Part shown: piece after piece, positions 35,201 through 47,200 of the stretch | Layout: each line of letters opens with the position of its first letter | Position numbering within the stretch: position 1 is the stretch's first letter | Assembly: GCA_038049695.1 (NCBI GenBank) | Contig: CP142457.1 | Location: 58,338,501-58,402,500, forward strand | Direction of reading: 5' to 3' | Source: Cinnamomum chago | Lineage: Eukaryota; Streptophyta; Magnoliopsida; Laurales; Lauraceae | Length of the DNA stretch: 64,000 nt | The notes under the pieces: model-generated | The model's input: the letters and a program-made list of their open reading frames with translations, nothing else | Databases searched by the model: none | Told to the model about the DNA's origin: nothing | Position numbers and translations under genes: made by a program

Positions 35201-37553
35201 AAGTCAAATTTCTCATAAACTTTTGTTGGAGATGGTATATCTGTTTGTAGTGTTTTATGTTCTTTATTATTGATTGTCTAGAATAATCAGGTTTGGAAGT
35301 TAATATGCATTTTCCATGGCTTTGAGTTTAGTAAGATAGAACGGTAGCAGTATATAGAAGATGTCTTCATCATTTCATGCCCTATTAGATATCATTTTGA
35401 TAATGAGGACATGATTATGTGATTGCTTTCTATTGCTCTACCTGCATTATGAGTACTTCACTTATTGGCCATGATCACCATTCATAATATTATGGTTATA
35501 GTCATCCTAGTATCTACACTGCAATAAAATTTTAAAATGGAAGAGAGAGCAGAAAAGTTTTGAAGATGCTATTAAGTTTATACGTGACTAATATTTTTCA
35601 GTACATGTTCATTGTTTAAATTGATGTAGAAGTGCAGATATTACAGACGGATCATGAACATTCAATCAACTGGTTTGTCATATCTTGGGCTGTTTTGACT
35701 ATACTTCATGATGAAATGTGCATGTTTTGGCTGCCATTTTTCCTAACTTTTTTATTTGTTCTTTTTTGTCAACTTCTTCTACAATATTTGTCACAAATTT
35801 GGATGAACAAACTCCAGTTTCTGTAATTGGGCCTTCGATCGATTGCTGTAAAAAATGCTTTTTGCAGAGGAAATAAAGCAACTAATTACAAGTTACTGGC
35901 AAGTGCCAACACAAACAAATGCGAGGAGTTTGTATTGCAACCCCATTGTGCTTGAATTCTTGAAACTAGGTTTTAGATGACCAAATACCTGTATTTTTCC
36001 AAGATTTATTTTGTCTCTATGCTGTTTATTCATGTAGCCAACCCCATCATAGTTGGAACAAGGCTTTGATGGTGATTGCATTTATTTACAATGGCTATTT
36101 GTACATGTACAAGAAAAAAATGCGGATCAATGTCAAACGCTCAAAGATTATATGCTGAAGTGAAGACCTTACTGTCTGATTAATTTTACTCTAGTCGCGG
36201 AGGAATATAGGATTGGAACCCGAAGAGTTTTTCATACTCTGTCCATCGAGTTCAACTAATTCTTTTCATCCATCTTCGTACTCATATGTTGCATATTTCT
36301 TTCCCAAGTTCCAGAGCAATGTGAAAAACTCGGATGTAACTTGGGCATGTAGCATAGTCATTCATTATCCACTGAATTCTATAGTTTGATTAAACATTCA
36401 TCCACTATCCACTAATTTCTGTAGTTGGTTAAATATTCTGATTTTGGAGGTGACATGGTATTGAGTTTGGTTTTTCTGTTGAACTACACAGCTTTTGGAA
36501 GAAATAATGTGAGTCAAAGCTCGCAAAGTCCACAGCAAACACCTATGAAGAACTTGAATTGCATCTCATCTATCTTTGAAATGTTTACGGGAAAACTGAC
36601 AGGAAATGAGCCAGGCATGTATTTTCTCCCCATCTTATATTTATTATCCTTATTTGCACAGATAGGCATGAAGTATGATACACATTATTTTGCTAATGAA
36701 CGTACAAAATCAGCAGCATTGGCCTTTGTGTTTTACTACACAACAAAATTTACCTACTCTGTTTATTCCTCTGGTACCACTTTACATTTTCACAAATTGC
36801 TGCAGCAGTTCTTGTTTGGTATGCATTTGGAACTTCTGGAATTAAACTAAATTACTCAACATTTGTTCTGTGTCTTGTTGCATTGAATGGTGTAGAAGAA
36901 ACTGTTCAACCATTGGTCGCATCACAAGATTTGGATGAAAGTGAAGATTTACTTCATAAGTCAACTAGTACTACTACTTCAATCAAAGGAGTTCACCTAC
37001 CCGATAAAACTTCTTTTGTCGGGGAACATGTACAAGATGATGTGAGAAAAGCTTTGCAAAATAATAAGAATGATAAAGTTCTGTTGATGCCTGGATCTTC
37101 ACTGCTTCAGCAAACACAAACTAGCGATAGAGAAAAACTGGGTGGTGAAGTTGAACAAAATAATACCGGTAAGGGGCAATTTTTTTCTGCGAAGGAGTCG
37201 TAGGTTGAAGTTTGAACCAACATGTGTTACATTAAATGTGGTGTAAAAGCCACATAGTTTACTGTTTATGTTGCTGTGGTGAGTTATGAGTAACAAGATA
37301 GTGAACTTTATTCATAAGCAGTAAACTACTGAAACCCTTGCCTTGAAACGATAGTACTATCAGAAATTCTGAACTACCTTAATGTAATTGCACAAATTGC
37401 TTTATAATTCATAAAATGTAATAGGGATGGGGTTTTATCCTATCCTCATTTGTTAACTCGTTAATATAATGCGGGCAGGTTTGTACACATGTATATACAT
37501 AGAAATAAATTTCTTTTTTTTTTAAATAGTGATACATAGGAATATATATTTCT

Positions 37554-37600
<47 letters not shown>

Positions 37601-40600
37601 CTTATGGTCTCTTATTGCCCACCTGGGCATCTCAATGCAACATGAGTAACAGTTGGATGTGTCAGCCATGAGAGTCAATTCACTGTGCTGGGAGCTGCAG
37701 GTAGTGAGCATGAGGGTGTTGGATTTATCATAGGTGTGCCCCACAAGGTGGTCTACATGTTTCTTATATGTGGCTTGGTGAGTAGGGGGAAATTCCCCTA
37801 CATGTATGTATTATATATGACTCTGTATCACTTGCTTCTGCTTAAAATTCATAAAACGTGTCCCATAATTGTGGAATCCAACCCCCTCAATCACTCATAG
37901 CTCCATGATTTGGCACTAGCCAAAAATTCCACCCACCCTATCTACCTCTAGCTCACATATCTTGCTATTTGAGTTTGTATGATTAAATTTGATATTTGCT
38001 AATGCAGAGACTGATGGTGACCAATGGTCATTTCAAACTTATGCTAAATTGGTCACCGTAGCATATGCTTGGTTACGTACATCTCATGCGCATGAATATT
38101 GTACTAATTGGCAATCTTCTTTATATACATTGATACAGGGAGTGGTACAGCTCAAATTGAAAGTAATAGGGTTAACTTGACGAATCCATCTTCACTTCTA
38201 GACGGCACTTTGTTGGAAGAGAAGAACTATATTGTTACATCAAATCCAAGTGCTCAATGTCCTCAAAATATTGAGAATGATGGTGCTAGAGTGAAGGATC
38301 TAGAAAAGAAGCCGTTGGAAGATGATAAAAATATCCCGACCTCATTAACACCAGAAGCTTTGGTGCATGGAGAAGCTCTACTTTGCGTTGGAGAAAAGTT
38401 GGTGGAACCACCTAAAAAAAGCATTTCAGGTATATGAAACAGGGTTCTGAAATTACTTAAGAATAGGATGGTCTGTTATTCATTAGATTAGGAACTGCGA
38501 CCCAACATTCTTTGTTTGCAGGTATCCTTGATTTTGACACCTGTGCCTATCTGAAGCTACCTCTATTGCACAACTAGTATAGTGGCCAATTTTTAAACTT
38601 GTCATCCTTAATGTCTTTTTTGATGAAACTTTCCTGACCTTTAGGTGTTTCTTGTACCCCTAATTTGTCTTCAACGTAAAGGGACACCAATGTCACTTGT
38701 TTATAACATTATTTACCTGAAAATTCCCCTGTTATTACGAGTTTGTTCCGTCTTTAGGTCCTTGCATTTTCAAGAATGTACTTAGTTCTCAAGCACAATT
38801 ATTCCAAAAGATACCTGGGTGATGGTTCACTGGAATAAGGAGTTGATTTGCTCCCCACGTCTTGTGTTCGATTCCCACCCTAGTCTTCTTGGTGCACGTG
38901 TTGCGGGGTCGTACGTGTGCCGGGGGAATAGTCTTGTTGGGTAAAATTACCATGGGGATACCCACATCATCAAAAAGATACCTCTCTTTTCTAATATATT
39001 ATTTGTATTCTCTCATGGGAGATCTTGTCAGATGAAAAAACAGGTTACATCTCAACAAATCCAAATGGTGACCTCTTGGAAAAATTTCATCCAAGTACTG
39101 GCAAGCAAATGGACGATCCGAAACCAAAACCTGTGGAAGATCAGAAGACCGATCTGATTACATCAAGACCAGAAGCTTTAGTGATTGGAAAAGGAAAAAT
39201 TGATTTTGAAGAAATATTGGAGGATTTGCCCCATGCAGGTATGAAACAAAGGCCCGAACTTGGAAGAATTGGACGTTTCCAAAGATGTATGTGATTGGAA
39301 AGTATTGCATTTTGGATAGATTTATTTTCAACTCTTGATGCTTACAAAACATATAATGCATGGCTACCCCTGTTGGAAGGGAATTATGGATACCTTCCGC
39401 TTGATTGAATGGGTGTTTGTATTATTTTTCTATTTCACCTATAATAAGCAAGTTTTCTTCAATATAAGCATTTGAATGGAATGTAAATAGTAATACTTTC
39501 ATAAAGTTCAAGAATTTATTTTAAGAACAATAAATTACTTTACATGAAAATAATAGTGTTACTAGCATATGCGATTCTTTCCTGCTATAATTTATAATAT
39601 TAAATATGAATAGAATCTTATGGATCAGATGCCCATATCTTAAGCTGTCAGCTGGTCAAATTCAGGCTGAATCTTCTTGGGCCTGAGTGAGCCCTGATGA
39701 GGATTGGATGGCCCAAGTCTGGGTCTGTGTCCAACATGAACCTTGGATCCTAGGACCAGCCTGCCCGAAAAGAAATATAGGAGGCCCAAGCCTGCCCTAT
39801 TAAAGGCTTGTCTCTGAATAAATCTGAAGCCTATTAAAAGGCCCCTTTTTTTTTTTTTTTTTAATAAAAAGGGCTCTCCATACCATTCAAATAAAAAACG
39901 TATGTTATATACATTTTGGTAAATAATACATATACACATATACATGTGCACGCCCCACATTGTATCTTGCCTTTGTGTGTGTGTGCATGCCTTGCTGTGG
40001 TCCCTACATGGGGATGAGATGGGGGATTGGAAGATCTAGGTGGGCCCTACATGTGTACGAAAATCGGGGCCCACCTAATCATCCTAACCTCTTGGTCAAC
40101 GGACCACAAGTCTCAACAACTTTATATTAAAACATGAATTTTCAGTCAATCCAACGGCCTAGTCCATTTGGTGGCTTCAAACTAAGGGTCTGCTGACTAT
40201 AGGGGGGTTCCGGTTTTATGGACCCTTGGAAAATCTATGTATAACTAGAGTCCAAGGGGCCTGAAGACCGAGGCCAATCCAGCCTATAAGGGATATGGAC
40301 ACTAATCTGGGTAATCTGGTAATGCCCAGGCTGTTGGGCAGTCCAAATACTCAGCTATCAGACTCAGGCTGGGCAGATGTGGCCGGACCTGGGTCCATTC
40401 ACAGCCCTATGCCCCTATCAACATTCATTTGTCTACCCTGTAAATTAGAAAATGTGGATTTGTATGCTCTACGTTGCCGGTATGCAATTCTCTATATGTA
40501 TCGAACATCATATATGCAGCATGTTTCTTTATTATAAATAAGAATAATGAGCATGTCATTTGGTTCCTCCAAAATAATAGCATTGTTTATATCATCATCA

Positions 40601-43600
40601 TCATTATCGAAGCCTCATCCATCTATCTTGGTTTGGCTTTGTGAGTTATCAAATAATACACAATTTTTGTGAAAATGTACGTGCACAATATTGTAGAGAA
40701 ACAGAATAGATGAATTTAAGCCTGGTTTTACTTTATTCTGTGAAGTATACAGCAACTGTTTATGTCACACTTAACCTTAATCTATACCTAACTATCCATC
40801 CTAATGATGAAAGTTTCTGAATCACCATAATGTTCTTACTTGATTTCATGATTCAGCAGCTGTTGTAGGCATGATTAGCCCAGAAACATCGGGGCCCTCT
40901 GAGAGCAAGGAAAATGTTCCTGCTTCGGTGGCACCGGTGCTTTTAGAAGACACTCGAATTGATATGCCGAAACAACTGCCGGATGATGGTACAATTCGTA
41001 AGTGGGAAATTCTGAAAAGCATTGTATATGGGGGTTTAGTGGAATCAATTACAAGCCTTGGTGTAGTTTCATCTGCTGCTGGTTCTGATGCTACCACTTG
41101 TACGTTTTTCTTAGTACTTTTTTTTTTTTGTAGTGATCAGTATAGCTGAGTTTTTCTTTGTTTTCTTTTTTTTTATTATTATTATTACCTGATATTATAT
41201 GTGAACTGTGAAGAGAAGGAATGTTGAAGACCAGGGTCCCCATCAAGTGGATGGGAAACATACTAATTTACAAAATGTACAAGCAGTACAAACTAACTAA
41301 GCCATTTGCAATGAATTATGGTCTCCCTATCCACTCTCGCTTCCGCTTGTTTGTCCATTTCCGTACTACGTTGTCTCCGGTCATAGTCAAAAGATGTATT
41401 TACAGATCCAGCTGATGCCTTTACTCCCTGTAAATTGTAGAAGAAATACCATGTCTCTTTAGCATTTTCTAAATATTTCTCTTTATTTTTTCTTTGGTTT
41501 TGCAGTGAATATTGTAGCTTTGGGATTGGCAAATCTTATTAGTGGACTGATCGTGATCCTTCATAGTGTGAGTAACTTAGACATCAATATTATGTTTTTA
41601 AAAATTCACCATTGCCAACATAAATGAGGAATGACAGTGCTATATGGTCCACCCTTGGAAGATCTAAACATTTTATATGGTGAGCCATACAGAGTTCTCC
41701 ATAGAGGGGATCCAAGCTCCACTATCTTCAAAGTGATTTTCACCATTGGATTGACATAAAAGTGATTTATTGTTTTTGATAAATCAAATTTTTTTCTAAC
41801 AACGGGGCCCACAAACTGCCTATCATATGCACTATTGTTCACCCACATTTCCAAATGTGCAGTTTGATTTCCCAATTTACTTGGAATGAAGTGAAATATT
41901 AAATCTGTATAAATTTGAGGAGGCTGTTCAAATGGACAATTCAAATTTGTGGTAGTTAGGTGGGCCTGATTGTATGGAAAGGTTAGATCCATAAAACTAC
42001 AATTTTATTATATATTTAATCATGTTTTATCAATTTCACAGTTAATATAACCTATGAAAGGTAATATCATTCCAATTATAAAGGTATGATCATTCCAATT
42101 ATAGGCAAACCTGGTAAGGAATATCTTTAGTTTCGGATCATCAAAAAGTGGTTTCACATTTGCTGATTTGACTTTGTATAGCTGATTCTAGGGAATCTAT
42201 TTTGAACAGTTGTCTACACAGTACGCGCGCGCACACATGGTGAGGGTTGCTGAATAGTCGGCCTCTATTAGATGACGACGATGATGATGAAGATCATCAA
42301 TGAAAGCATATGAAACGATGGGGTATTTCAATCTAATGTTAACAATAGTCAGATGATGTCAATTCACATGCAGTGTGTCAAGGGGCCACTGCAGGTTTAT
42401 TATATGTTTATATGAATAATGTATAAGTTGATCATCTAGGACGCATAGAGAAAAATGTATAAGTTGATCATATAGGATACATAGAGAGAAGGGAAGATTT
42501 TTGAGTCACAGAATAATTCCCTTCTATACGGTGGAACAAGTTTTCACTGGCCCAAGACTCACTAATTCACTATTTACAATTGGAGAAGAACAAAACTAAG
42601 CTTGTATGTAGTTTCAATGGAAATACGTTACTTTGATTTGTCAAAAATTACAACGTTTTAAATACATATGAACTTAGTTATTGTAGAAAATATGTACAAT
42701 CACTTGTAACTTCTCAAATTCAAATAGGAACAACTTAATTTAAATACACAAGTACTTTATAATTCCCTTCTATACGGTGGAACAAGTTTTCACTGGCCCA
42801 AGACTCACTAATTCACTATTTACAATTGGAGAAGAACAAAACTAAGCTTGTATGTAGTTTCAATGGAAATACGTTACTTTGATTTGTCAAAAATTACAAC
42901 GTTTTAAATACATATGAACTTAGTTATTGTAGAAAATATGTACAACCACTTGTAACTTCTCAAATTCAAATAGGAACAACTTAATTTAAATACACAAGTA
43001 CTTTATCCAACTAGCTTCCTAGTTTACATGACCATAACTACTAATCCAATATAACTACAATTAAAAATGATCTAAAGAAAATCACTTTAATTTCAACATA
43101 AATTAATCATAGTGGGCGGAAGTATTGAATGGTATGCTTTCCCTAAGTTTAAACAACACCATAGGTGCAGTGTAGTTTGGAGATATTCTTTACACGTACT
43201 TCTGACCAGATCTTTAGGAACAAAAACAGGTCTTCAATAAGGTAAAAGGTTCATGTTAGAATGCTTGATATATTGTTTATGAATTTGTTTGTTTTATGAA
43301 ATCTCTATCCTTTTCTAATGAGAACTAATGACACTAGCAAAAATTATTTACCTAATTTGCATGTACTTACAGCTCAGGGACCTGAAAAATGACCAACACA
43401 GTTCCATTGATCAAGAAGGCAAGAAACTCGATCGATATGAGGCAGCGCTGGGACGGAAAGAGAACTTCTGGTTGCATGCTACTGTTTCTGTGTTATCATA
43501 CATCATGTTTGGGTTACTGCCACCCATTATTTATGGTTTCTCATTCCGAAAGAGCGACAACAAAGAATACAAGCTCATTGCTGTTGCCGCGGCCTCTCTT

Positions 43601-43849
43601 CTATGCATTATTCTACTTGCTGCAGGGAAGGCTCATGTTCAAAAGGCACCAAAAAATTACATTAGAACTATATTATATTATGTTGGCATCGGGGTGGCAG
43701 CATCAGGTCTCTCCTATGTGGTGGGTGTGCTGTTCAGGAAGCTCTTGGAGAAACTTGGCTGGTTTGATTCCAGTGCAGCGGCACCTGCGTCTTCTAACTT
43801 GGCATTTCCAGAAACTACAGCTATGAATTCAAGATGGGCATCTTACTGA
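32224..43849 (+). CDS. Membrane protein of ER body-like protein (VIT/CCC1-type membrane domain)
   Basis: Ten coding exons are proposed: 32224-32470, 33969-34121, 34527-35111, 36492-36614, 36896-37168, 38139-38429, 39032-39238, 40860-41099, 41506-41567 and 43373-43849. They join without a stop to 885 aa. The first eight introns are all phase 1 and the last is phase 0. The N-terminus is acidic and probably disordered. Exon 2 has a Cys/His cluster (LWKCRHCVWTY). Exon 3 has CPNC at 253-256 and CLSC at 318-321, a zinc-ribbon-like pair seen in MEB-type proteins. Exons 8-10 encode about five membrane segments, starting SIVYGGLVESITSLGVVSSA, as in the vacuolar iron transporter family. In Arabidopsis MEB1 and MEB2 sit in the ER-body membrane and MEB proteins can relieve metal stress in yeast; a similar role here is inferred. 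Exons 4-7 are the least certain. Confidence 0.88.
32644..32668 (+). repeat. (TAA)n microsatellite in intron 1
   Basis: About eight uninterrupted TAA units lie just downstream of exon 1 of the ER-body-like gene. Confidence 0.9.
37555..37598 (+). repeat. (GA)n microsatellite in intron 5
   Basis: About 22 uninterrupted GA units lie between exons 5 and 6 of the ER-body-like gene. Confidence 0.95.
38817..38972 (+). mobile_element. SINE with perfect 11-bp target-site duplication, in intron 6
   Basis: The element starts gggtgatggttcactgg (box A-like) and has a clear box B (gtgttcgattcccacc at 38864-38879). It is flanked by perfect 11-bp direct repeats aaaagatacct at 38806-38816 and 38973-38983. 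The intact duplication indicates a fairly recent insertion. It lies in intron 6 of the ER-body-like gene in sense orientation. It belongs to the same family as the copy at 26106. Confidence 0.9.
42513..43006. repeat. 246-bp tandem duplication in intron 9
   Basis: Copy one (42513-42758) and copy two (42759-43006) are almost identical; by eye I found one substitution (caatcact against caaccact). Such high identity implies a recent duplication. It enlarges intron 9 of the ER-body-like gene and has no coding capacity. Confidence 0.95.
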
Positions 43850-44203
43850 TGAAAGTGGGCTAGCTTGTAGTTTGTGGAAATTATTAGTCGGTAAAGCACA
43901 GATTTTGGGCTGATTGTGATCACAAGATTACTGACACAGATGCTGTACCATTGTGCTGCAGGCCCAACACCCACACCCCCTACCCAGTAAATTTTTGCAT
44001 TCACAGTTTAGAAATCATTAGAAATGTCTCTCTTTTTATTTTATTTTATTTGTAAGGTAAGTACTCACACCCACACAAGTCCCTCATCGGTTGATCCTTA
44101 GTTGTTTCTGTAGAAGGGAGGTGCCTCACCAACCTTGGCTAGAAATGTCTCTTGGTGTTGTAGTTCTGCCATTTTTTGTACTTTGGAACTTCAAGTGAAT
44201 AAA
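43850..44203 (+). other. 3' UTR of the ER-body-like gene with AATAAA signal
   Basis: A canonical AATAAA lies at 44198-44203, about 350 bases after the stop codon, with T-rich sequence around it. This is a plausible end of the transcript. Confidence 0.5.
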
Positions 44204-47200
44204 AGTTTGGATGCGTCTGGCGTGTCATTTGAGCCTAACATTCTCATTTTTATATTACACCCGATCATGTGTTAGGCATGCATTTGCAATATTGCTGGCA
44301 GCAGGTAGTAGGAACTCTATCATCTCTTTAGTATTGCTGGTGTTGTTTGTTCCTTTCTTCTTTAATATATCAATTTCATTGCCAATAAAAAAAAAAGGCC
44401 TCTGTCATCCTTCTGAATTGACTGATGACTTCTTCTAGGCCTCTGAGGGCATTGACTACTTTGGAAACTCTCAGGTTTTGCTGTAACTGGCATCACAGAA
44501 TGTAGCAGGACAGGGAAGGGCCAGAAGGCCCTGTTTGAGCCTACTGTCCACAATCTATGACAAAGGAATAGTGGAATCTGAATTGGTGGATGACCTCCAC
44601 CACCTCTTGATGGACTCAAGATGGGGCTCATCCGAAGATGTAATCATGGTGGGTGTATTATTTTGAAGAAAAGCATGACTAATCCACTTGTGATCGAATC
44701 ATGATAAGCCGTGCCCTCTAATATATTTTTGTGAGATTTAGATTTTGTTTACTTCTGGCATGTGAAATCACATGATTGTAATGACTTGTTCTTCCAAATC
44801 TTTCTTGATACAGGAGAAATCTCTCCTCTTTCACCTATGACCTCAGCCTTTAAAAAGGCTAATCATGTTAAGTCTGTTTTATAATATCTAAAAGGATCTT
44901 GAATGCAAAGTGCCAACTGGAAAAGTTAGTTGGTAAAATGATTTGTGATTTTAAGTTCACAATTGCTTAATCGAGTAGCTCGATTTCCTTGCCTACAAGA
45001 TTACGTCTTTTGATTAGAATTTTGGTTATTGGCAATTACTCTATTTAAGAGTTTTGATTGATTTGAAGAGGAACAACTTTTTGAAAAGACACTTTTAACA
45101 GGAGGAACACCTTTAAAAGAATCCTTTTGATATTCGTGAATATTTTTTCATCTGACAATTAGAGAGATAAAACTGTAGAGAATTGTCCATGAGAGATCTG
45201 TCTTTTAGTACCTATTCTCGTAGGATTTGAATACATAAAATTGATGGTGGAATGAGCTCCGCTTGAGGATTAATAAAGAGTTGAGAGGTGAGGTGTGAAG
45301 GACACATGTTGGAGATGTAATGGAGCCTAGACTTTCCTAGGTATTGAATTACCAGGTATGACTGGATATTTATTTTCTATATTATCCCGATTCAATTCCC
45401 ATTATATTGAAGGTTATTTGATGGTCATTATTGGATATTTACATTTGTTTATTCTTTTGTAACCATTTAGGGCATGTTTTTTTTATAAAAATGCATTGGA
45501 ATTGAGTACATAGGAACTCAGAAGTGGTTAAAAATGAAGAAACAAGATAAATATACAAAATGTCAAATAACTTCCCCTTTTATGGCAAGTGAATCAAGGG
45601 AATGTGGGACTTTACTCGTATCATTCGCACTTCATCTCTTTAATAATATTTTACTGGAGCCCATTTGACTATGAATTTTTATGTATTCAATCCCCTTGTA
45701 TCCTATGCAAACAACCAGGCCCTTTGCGCTAAAATTAATTACATGTTGTGGCCAAGTTAACTGGTTTTTTTCTTCTCCGAAAGATGTCTGAACTGATTGT
45801 GAACATTTGAGTGAGTCGTTGATCTGATCCACATATGTAAACAGACTCAGCAACATCTTTTGAATGGATTGGATCTTCACAAAGTGGACAATGAATACTT
45901 GGATTATATTTCACCTTCCTCAACCACATGCATGGTTTATGGTTAACTAATACAATCCATCCGCATTTTAAATTTATCCTAATGCCTCTTATTTTTGGTT
46001 ATTGTTTCCCTATTTCGTAGTGCACTTGCTATGCCACGTCACCACAATTGATGTTTTGCCAACCTTAATTCATGATAGTTTTACCCTCTCTGATTATTAT
46101 GCATCCAGGTGGGCCAACCTGCTTGTAAGTGGTCCGAGCTTTAAAATAACATGACATTTGCTGGTGCCTTTTATGTGACAACTAAATAATGTTGGCCTGA
46201 CCATTGCAAACAGCTTTTTCTTGGTCTTTCCAAAGGAAGAAACAGTTGAAGCAGTCCATGTGGTTTGAGTTGTAGGTGTTCCCAGTTCCAAAATGAACGT
46301 AACGAGGAATGCAAGAGTCGACCACCCAAATCCAATAGTTGTGATCAGTTTGTGTGCTCCCCACATTCTAATAATTGTATTACTTTAAGAACACCCACAT
46401 TCCATGCATCATCTGCTTACAACTTCCCTTGGAATGATTGTCAACCATTTAAATTCAATTCATGTTTATAAAAATGCAAACGCCCAAGTGCCACGAGAGA
46501 GCTTCCAGCTCTCCCCTAATTCAGTTGGAGGTCCCCATCCTATAATAAAGGTCCTATATGGAAAGTTGGAAAGATGGGCGTCCAGAGAGGTGGGTCATGG
46601 TTGGTCCATTAATCAGAGGAAGATGAAGGCTCAGTCATTGTCATGATGTGAGGGGACATTTTGGGCCTTGGATAGACACAGCTCATTCTCCTTTTCCTAC
46701 CTAATAATCTAATATCGATCTGTCATTTTTCTGAAAGGACTGAAAAAAGAAGAAGTAGAAGAAGAAGATCGATCACCATCCTCAACTTCATAATAAAATT
46801 TTAAATCCATAAGGAAAAACCAAGGAAAGTCCATAGAGAAACTTGACTTAATATTAAAAACATCTTATATATTACTCTAAAACCCTGACTTCTTTTGAAA
46901 TAGAAAAATATTTTAAAAAAACTTTGATCACATGAAGATCCTCGCGCGGTTCAAACTCTAACTTACTTTTTATGACCTTTCATGAAAATTAATACTCAAA
47001 TGGACTATAAAAAAAAAAAAACCCTTAAAATAAGCAGAATATAAACTTACAACGTAATTAAGTTGCACAAAATCTACATTTTGATCTTCAAAATAGCTTC
47101 ATTTCGCTCTTGGACATGTCATAGAGCATGTTGACAACTTCGAAGTAAGTACTCAGAAGTTGTAAGACGATATATATTTAGATTAAAAAACAACTTACGT

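Noticed and set aside
35840..35970. Possible extra exon after ttttgcag at about 35860 in the ER-body-like gene
   Set aside because: The frame is open for about 100 bases but no phase-1 donor of good quality follows, and exon 4 already joins exon 3 in frame.
41606..41992. Minus-strand 128-codon frame in intron 9 of the ER-body-like gene
   Set aside because: It lies in a repeat-like segment with ggcccac-type motifs common in plant intergenic DNA. I could not find inverted ends or a target duplication, so I did not call a transposon either.
44362..44631. Minus-strand 89-codon frame starting MSPILSPSRGGGGHPP
   Set aside because: Low-complexity, Pro/Ser-rich, with no recognisable domain and no splice partner.
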